Shown: positions 57,065 to 64,000 of the stretch, piece after piece
Numbering within the stretch: the first letter of the stretch is position 1
How the letters are laid out: each line of letters opens with the position of its first letter
Origin: Nemophila menziesii
Lineage: Eukaryota; Streptophyta; Magnoliopsida; Boraginales; Hydrophyllaceae
Direction: 5' to 3'
Length of the DNA stretch: 64,000 nucleotides
NCBI GenBank assembly: GCA_029959085.1
Contig: JARWIR010000002.1
Coordinates: 61,682,154 to 61,746,153, forward strand
Notes under the pieces: model-generated
What the model saw: the letters and a program-made list of their open reading frames with translations, nothing else
What the model was told of the DNA's origin: nothing
Databases searched by the model: none
Program-made: the position numbers and the translations under genes

Positions 57065-58083
57065 TGGGAGTGCACCTCTATTTGGTTTTGGCCTATAGTC
57101 TGGTTTCAAGAAGATTGTATAAAAGTTGAAGATTCTCGGGCTTTCGTTGAGATACATATAAGATACCACGAAGAAACTCCTTGCTTGGTCATCAGGAGCA
57201 AGGTACTAAGTTCTTCCATTCTCTTTCACATAATTTGATATCTCTAAATCTCTTCTCCTTTTGCGAAAATTTATGGTTATATGTCGCTGTGTTCCGAGTA
57301 TGTTTATATCCTTGGTCCAAGCATGGTCCAAATTCTGAACGTAGTGTGATTTTATGCTCTATTATCTGGTGCGTTCTGTGGGAATCGATTTGGAATCCCA
57401 TTGAGATTCCACATGGTTTGACACGGTCCACGAAGAGTGTTTCAAATAAATTGATAGATAAATGAAGAATAATGCTCCAAGAATAAAGGGCAGATCTACT
57501 TCTAAGGAAAGAGCTCCTTGGTTGATGGAAAGGGAGGAAGAAGAGGAGTTGTATGCGAATAATCAGTTAAAAGAAGGAGAATGGTATGCGTCGACTTTGC
57601 CAACCACAATTGAAGTGGTTGAACCATATAATCCAGTTCTGGACGATAGAGAATGTGTGGAACTATACATTCTGACAATACGGACCACTACCGAAGGTTT
57701 TGAACCGTATATTCCTTCCATGCAGATAGCTTCCAGCGGTACCGAGTCCCCGTTGATGGTTTCATAGTATTTTGATCAGTTGTTACAAAAATTTGCAAAT
57801 CAAAGGTGACCTAAGTCAGAGCAACAAAGAAGGACGCCTTCGGTAGTTCTCATAACATATAATACTGAAGGGATAGTCGAGAGTACACATCCTCAAGATC
57901 CGAGGGTATATATATTTGTTTACATTAATTGAGTTACAAATATTGAATGTAATGTCGAGGACTTGGATCAATCTATAGTATATTATGCTTGCGTCAAATG
58001 ATTGCTCAATTCTGAATTCCAGATATGATTGGAAGAAAAGGCTAAGTCTACATCAGGTGATATAATAGTGGTGTCTCCTAGTG
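57065..58083 (+). other. Unique region with an acidic open stretch
   Basis: A frame at 57,462-57,767 (101 codons) starts MKNNAPRIKGRSTSKERAPW, has an acidic EREEEEELYANN, and then two similar blocks, LPTTIEVVEPYNPV and IRTTTEGFEPYIPS, an internal duplication. The ATG context is fair and the patch is markedly less AT-rich than its surroundings. The upstream 57,181-57,465 is open too. It could be a retroelement gag start or a host-gene relic; no family is recognised. The final 5 bp, TAGTG (58,079-58,083), would be the left half of the LTR target duplication. Confidence 0.35.
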
Positions 58084-59856
58084 TGTTCTAAATAAACACA
58101 CCTAAAAAGGCAAGACACGTACCGCAAGTGTACGGGTCGTCCAAGTAATATCCGGTAAACGGGATTTCCATCTCACGGACGGATTAGGTAAGACTAAAGT
58201 GTTATGCAATAAATGGAAATAGTTGCTTGAATAATAAAAATTAAATGAAAAAGAAATAGATTTTTATTTAGTTTTTGTTGAAAGGACTAAAGTGAAAATA
58301 AAGTAAATATTAAACTAAATTAAGACTAATGCAAGAAAATAAATATGAAAAGACGAAAAGATGAGAGAATAGTACTTGAGTCACGCTAGGTTTTACCAAA
58401 ATAAACTTAATCAATGCTTCTTCTAAGGGACAAATTAGGAACTAGTAATAGTCGGGATTCTAGATTCTCCTAACCCCCATCAGGATGGACTTAGGAGCTA
58501 TTCTTAGATGTTACAAACCCCGCCAGGGCGATCATAATCCACCTTCGAATGTCAGGTTCTTTACCTAGTTGGCTATAAGATTAACTAAGTCCGTCAAGAT
58601 CAAGAATTTCTATCTTACGTTTATAACTTATGTCTGTAATTAAACCCCCTGTCAAGATGATCACTTTCCCACCAAAGTGAATAGCCTAATTACTCGAACC
58701 TACCCTTGATTCGCGACGTCAATGATAGTGAAATTAACTTACGATAATAAAAAAACTAAATTACTCATTTCGAATTAAATTATAAAAATCCCAAATCAGA
58801 AAACATCAATTAAATAAATTAAGGTTCAACCCATATAGCGATTCTCAAGCTCTTAAGAAGTTTATCACATAACGGAAAATAAAAATAAAACAAATAAATT
58901 AAAAGACATAATGTTTAACAGAAAGAAAATAAATAAAACCTAATGAAGAGGTTGTGTTAGGCTTCGAATTGGAGAAGATGACTCTTCCAGCTCTCACCTT
59001 TCTTCCTTCCTGCTTGCTCTAACTTGAATCAATAAGCTTCTTTGATAATTATATGAAGCCTAGGTAAAAGAGGAGGCTAAGGGGTGTATTTATAGGTTTT
59101 AGGAAGCCCTAGGTCGAATTTACTTGGAGTGGAAGACAAGTCAAGAACTCTTTAATTCGTAACCCTAAAATCTAGGAAATGCAAGATTATGTTGCTGATT
59201 TGTTTTGGTCATATCTTTCTCAATACTCAACCGTTTGAGGCGTTCGAATAGTCGAAACCGCTTGTCTCGGAAACCTATTTCCAGTGGTGCAGACCATTCT
59301 CCTAAATTCATAGACAATCTTAAGTTATAGACTCGTCTTTGAAACGTGGCTGGAATTTCAGATTCATATGACAACTTTATTTTTTCCTTCTTTGCATATA
59401 TCCTTCCTTAATCTTCTTATTTCCATGGAAATCTCTTTCCTTTACTTATTTGACTTGACTTGGTCTCTAATTAATTACCATATATCGTTTAAAGCTTCAC
59501 ATTAAATAAATAATTAAACCGCATATGCTTAAAAAGAATAAATCAATAATTCAAGAAATAGAAATAGGAAAGTGCACTCTAAAAATAGAAAGTCGGGTAA
59601 AAATACATCCTAACACGCTAAAATACCCTAAGACTTTAATTCTCACTTCTCCTCCTTAGATTGGTGTTTCATTAAATTGAAGAACCTATTAAATTTGCTC
59701 AAAAAATAGTCAAATTTACACACAAAAGCTCAGAAACTGCAAATAGTTAAATTCCAAGGGGAGAAAGTGTAATATGATCAAATATGTATAAAAGTCTAGC
59801 TAACACGTCAATAATTCACCTAAAATGATGTATCCAAAGGGCTAATATTTAGAACA
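58084..59856 (-). repeat. Athila-like LTR, 1,773 bp
   Basis: Edges TGTTCTAAAT at 58,084 and ATTTAGAACA at 59,856 form a perfect 10-bp inverted repeat. Near the left edge 'gcaagtgtacgggtcgt' matches 'acaagtgtacgggtcgt' in the LTR at 2,845. The right edge and the next interior bases match 13,654 and 37,744. It is the 3' LTR of a minus-strand element with its interior to the right. The left third contains several 'cc(a/g)ccagggcgatca'-like blocks that resemble those in the other two LTRs. Confidence 0.75.
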
Positions 59857-61300
59857 AATAGGGAGATATCAAGACCCCCAACTCAAACCTTTGTCGTCCC
59901 GACAAAGTAAAATTAAAACAAAGGCCTCTTTTAGGTGAACGCAGCAGGTAGAATCTAGAAAATATTCCCAAAGCACAACTTTAAACAAATATCATATAGT
60001 CTAATCTAGGAATTAATATACACATACACTTATCATTCAAAATCAGATACGAAACAATATCAATCCAAAATTAATTTCACAATGCTAGAAGGTTACGCTT
60101 ATTACTTATCTCAAGATGGTGGCTATAGGGTGTTCCTTGATCTTTACTTGCTTTAAACACTCCACTTAGCATATTCCCTATTAACTCACTGTGCATCTAG
60201 AAATCACGAGGTCTTTATGGTTTTAACAGAGGCTGAAGGACGGTATGGTATGTAAATTTGGTAAATTTGAAGTGAGCTTTTGGCTCTCGCCTCACTTACC
60301 ATAAACAAACTGTCCAAGAGCTTGAGTTTACACTCGAATAACGTTCTCACTCAACCTATTTGACGCGCTAATGTAGCGTCCCCAAATTATCCCAATAAGC
60401 ACTAAAGATGATTCACATAAAGTTCCACCTTGCCGGTCCGAATATTTATTGTTTTCAAATCATTTATTCAAATATTTTTTTTCTATAGTCATGATTCTCT
60501 TTTTTGGTGTTGATATATCATGCTATTTTTTATAAGTTATGCCTTTTCATAACTTTAGCTCGTAGCTTCTTTTCCATTCACTATTACCCCGGCAAAGGGT
60601 TACAATATCATAAACCAGTGAATCATCAAATAAACCGAGCACAATTGATAAGCTCAAAAATCTAAACCCAATGTAAATTCCTATATAGTGGACCCACCAC
60701 CCCAAACTCAAGCTCAAGACAGGAAGTCTCAGGACTGTGATTCAAGTGCGAGTCATATGGTCATGCCTAACAATCTAAAGGGATATTAGTTAAAATGTGG
60801 CGACAAAAGAAAGGCTTAAAGGCTAAAAATTTGGCTAAGAAGGATACAATTAATTCAGGGATAGAAGGCCTACAAGGATTCAAATGGCTAACAAAGAACT
60901 GCCTCTATCATTTTCCTATCTACACAGCTTGCCTTTAGTTCATACCTTAGTGGATTCTCTACTCATTTAGATCTCACGTTCTACAAATCACCCTTATCCT
61001 TAAGCACAAGTTTACTTCTTTTGCATTGTTCATTAATTCTTCCTATCAATTACTTATTCGCATGCAATCTAAGTGCGTTGTACACTAACTCCTAAAATAA
61101 ACTATTTTCTATCATTAATTCATGAAAAGCATGCTTGATGGGGGCATTTAAAATACTCTACAGTCAAACGCAACCCTAAAAAAAATTCTTTCTGAAAAGC
61201 ATGTAAGACACAAAAAATTGGGATGAGGCAACGAACCCCACCCCAAACTCAAAAGTGAGTCGTGTCCCCACGACTCGAAAAAGACTCAATAAAGCAATAA
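59857..61300 (-). mobile_element. 3' interior of an Athila-like element, non-coding
   Basis: The region follows the same block order as 13,655-15,150: 'tcaagacccccaactcaaa', 'gtgagcttttggctctcgcc', 'agagcttgagttt', 'ttgccggtccgaatat', 'attaccccggcaaagggtt', 'tcgtgtccccacgactcg'. The minus strand carries two G-rich polypurine-like tracts, beside the LTR and near 61,240. The interior seems to be lost beyond 61,300, so only about 1.4 kb remains and no coding part is visible. Confidence 0.65.
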
Positions 61301-64000
61301 AAGTAAAAACTAAACTACCTAGTGCCAACCATTAATTAAGAAGAAGAATTAGAACGGGGTACCTGGCCATAAAGATCCATCTTAATTAAATTCCCTAATT
61401 TTCCTTCTTGTTTTTTGATGTTGTCAAATGGGGAGAAGAAACACATGTATTTACTTTTATTATTTATATCTTGAAGGTATTATCTATGGGATGTATATGA
61501 TCTATATTTATATATTTTTGTAGGGGAGTATTGCCAATTACTTAATCGTTAAATATATATATATATATATATATATATCTTTGTGGGAAATCCATACGAT
61601 ACTTTATCATTATCCAAATGTGAGAGAATGTTGGCCTTAAGGCCGTATTCATATGTGTAATTATTGAAAAAGTATTGAGTTTCAACTGCTTGATCTTACG
61701 AGAAATCTCGAGATTGTGTATAAGTTTTGTAGGTACAAAGAACCATAGAATTGATGTTGAAATAGGTTCATCAAACCCTTTAGGAGTTAAATAACGGACA
61801 ACCAAAGAAACCCAACTTAAATCATAAGAAAAAAGTTGAAGTCTAAATCATCGAGTTATGAGAAATGCCATAGTTTCTATAGCCATTCGAGACTAAAGGA
61901 TGAGAAAAATGGAAATCGGGCCTCCGATCTAGATAAAAGGCGGACAACCTAAAGACATTCTAGAATGAAGGGTTACAAGTATTGAAGTTTGACCCTCTGA
62001 AGTGAAGAAATGATAGAGTGAAAAAGTACATCAGATGTGAGCCAAGAAAGATAAGACCCGCACACCAAGAAAAGGCATCATGTATCTGATCCGCTTAGTC
62101 ATCAATGTTTAAGATTAGAATCTAATCGGATCCCCTAAAGAGATAAAGGATACAAAATAAATCATATAATGTCGGTGTACGATTTTTTAGTGTCGTTAGA
62201 AATAACATATATCACATGTCATTGGTTATCCAACTAAGGGTGCATAAAACTCAGGTGGCAGACTATTCCTACGGAAGCCGAACCACCTTTAAATCGCTTG
62301 TTTGTCTTATATCCACGTTTCTTCATTTTTGTGCATGCCAATTTTTTGGTTTATTGCATCAATGCTTACTTTTCATCTATATGTATAGATTCTTTCATGT
62401 TTGGTACTTGTATAATTTGTCTCTTTGACTATTGGATTTTATCTTTCAATTAGTATATACACTAAGGGTTTAATTGAGTGTTTCACTCTCGTATCACAAC
62501 TCGTGTGTAAGGGGGATAATGGTCTTTGACAGTCTAAAAGGAAAACATATTATATCTATTTTAGTAACTCATCATAGGCATCAATTTATCGCCTTATTAT
62601 GATTTTTGGTGTTTGGGAAACATGGGGTGTCTTCTAACCTAAAAAACATATGTGTGATACTCTGATTAACTTTACTATCCTCTCGCTAACACGAGGATGG
62701 AGAAATACATGATGGAGCATAAAAAATTGTTTCCCAGTTCTTATCCCTCCAAAGAATATTTTTTAAAACAAGGGTTCCTTGATCAAAATATTGATTCATG
62801 TGTATGTTTGGATAAAAAGATAATTGGTATATGTTAGAAAATGGAGGCAACGCGATGAAGGAAGAACTGGAAGAATATTAAAAATTCTCATACAAGAATA
62901 ATATTTAATCGCATATTTTTAAGGGATGGTGATCCCTTGATCCCTTGGTTTCCAAAGAGTTGGGCTCATACAAGAAAAATTCCTAGAAAAATAGAAAAAT
63001 GAAGGGGGGGGGGGGAGTTAGATGTTATCTTGAATACCCTTCCTCTTCTGACTTTACTTTTGAACAATGTTGTATGGCGTAGTAGCTAGAACTCATATCT
63101 TGCAAAATAAGCTCTCCACAACCTTTTTCCTTTTGATACTCAGACCCGTATTTACTATGTTCCCTTTTTAGGAAGTTATTGGTATCCTAATAGACTAAAG
63201 AGGTATCCAAAAATAATTTTATTACCTTCGAATTCACTTGATGGAGAATGATAATGTTCACCGGATGTTTGACTATTCCTTCTGGTCGAACATGATACGT
63301 CGTGATGGCCTGAACGTGGATGTTATCCGTTCGACAACACTTAACTTGTTGAATTTCGATTGCAATCATTCGCAAAAATTATTCTCACATCCAAAATCAA
63401 TAACTAAAAACCCTAATTTCACCAATTAATTTTCCAAAATTTAAAAACTTCCACAAGAATCTTCAATGCTTCCACGTGAAATGATGATTTTTTTTATAAT
63501 TTGTTCACAAAGAAAAAAATACTCAGTCTATGTTAAAGTCTAGGTGGAATTGGGGTTCAGATGTCTACGTATTGCTAGATGGATTTGTTGAGATTGATGG
63601 TGGAGCGAGCATCATCAATTTGGGTTTCACACTATCAGATTGGGTTGATTAGAGTAATTATGTAGCAACTGTTCGTATTAGTAATATATTTCTTTTGTTA
63701 GTGTATTTAATGTAGTAGAAGGAGGGTAAAGACTTAATCTTACCCTAACAGATTGACCAATGATGAGTTGGATCAAGTGTTTTATTAACTTTTTTTTTTG
63801 GATCATTGAACCTTGTATAATGACATATACCCCATATATTAAATTTATAAAAACTATTTATGATAACTACACGATTGATTTTGGGTTTAACTCAAAAGAA
63901 CCATAACCCAAAAAACTTTATTCATAAGGTCCAACCCACTTCACTAACAATCATGATTCATAATACTCTTCACTGGGCGCAAACTCTTCAATAGGCTGCA
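61301..64000. other. Spacer with simple repeats, no gene identified
   Basis: A TA microsatellite at 61,552-61,578 and a run of 12 G at 63,004-63,015. Open stretches at 62,216-62,428, 63,187-63,375 and 63,238-63,429 overlap or lack motifs and are probably chance. A patch near 63,540-63,650 reads weakly as coding but shows no domain. Confidence 0.5.

Noticed and set aside
48300..57070. Helitron as carrier of the tandem units
   Set aside because: I looked for TC starts, CTRR ends and a terminal hairpin at the unit borders and did not see them. The junction shows microhomology instead.

Overview
This window looks like intergenic DNA from an angiosperm, probably a eudicot. The sequence is strongly AT-rich, has canonical GT/AG introns in long AT-rich spacers, and holds plant-specific elements: an Athila-type gag with a tRNA-Asp primer site, a chromovirus, a Ptta/En/Spm-type gene, Mutator- and hAT-like MITEs and a KIN-14 kinesin fragment. 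The species cannot be named from the sequence. I see no convincingly intact host gene. Nearly everything recognisable is a transposable element, a TE relic or a gene fragment.

Layout. 1-4.5 kb: degraded Athila-like sequence on the minus strand, with an LTR edge, a gag-only interior, a tRNA-Asp primer site and a full LTR carrying a MITE. 5.1-6 kb: probable copia-type LTR. 6-12 kb: mostly anonymous AT-rich DNA with two MITEs and one weak two-exon candidate. 12.1-15.2 kb: second Athila-like LTR plus adjoining interior. 15-23 kb: AT-rich, with a 177-bp tandem duplication, a dispersed repeat pair and an RRM-like exon relic. 23,460-28,500: complete but dead Ty3/gypsy chromovirus with CGGAC target duplication. 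31.07-33.57 kb: five-exon En/Spm-type gene, a minisatellite and CACTA-like subterminal hairpins. 33.58-35.85 kb: palindrome of about 2.2 kb whose outer arms both carry an Athila protease fragment. 37.5-37.85 kb: another LTR edge. 40.8-57.06 kb: three related copies (A, B, C) of a gene-fragment-rich segment. B and C are a direct tandem duplication of about 4.4 kb, and a decayed KIN-14 kinesin lies between A and B. 58.08-61.3 kb: third Athila-like LTR plus interior. 61.3-64 kb: anonymous sequence with simple repeats.

How the pieces relate. The Athila-like LTRs at 2.8, 12.1 and 58.1 kb lie in the same orientation and share edge and interior motifs. The array at 40.8-57 kb contains pieces of unrelated genes on both strands: CCHC zinc-knuckle, nuclear poly(A)-binding-protein-like, Mut7-like exonuclease and several unidentified exons. 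This fits duplication and decay or gene-fragment capture, not a functional cluster. The most distinctive items are the Athila palindrome, the multi-fragment tandem array, and a Mutator-like insertion dated relative to the array by empty sites in the sister copies.
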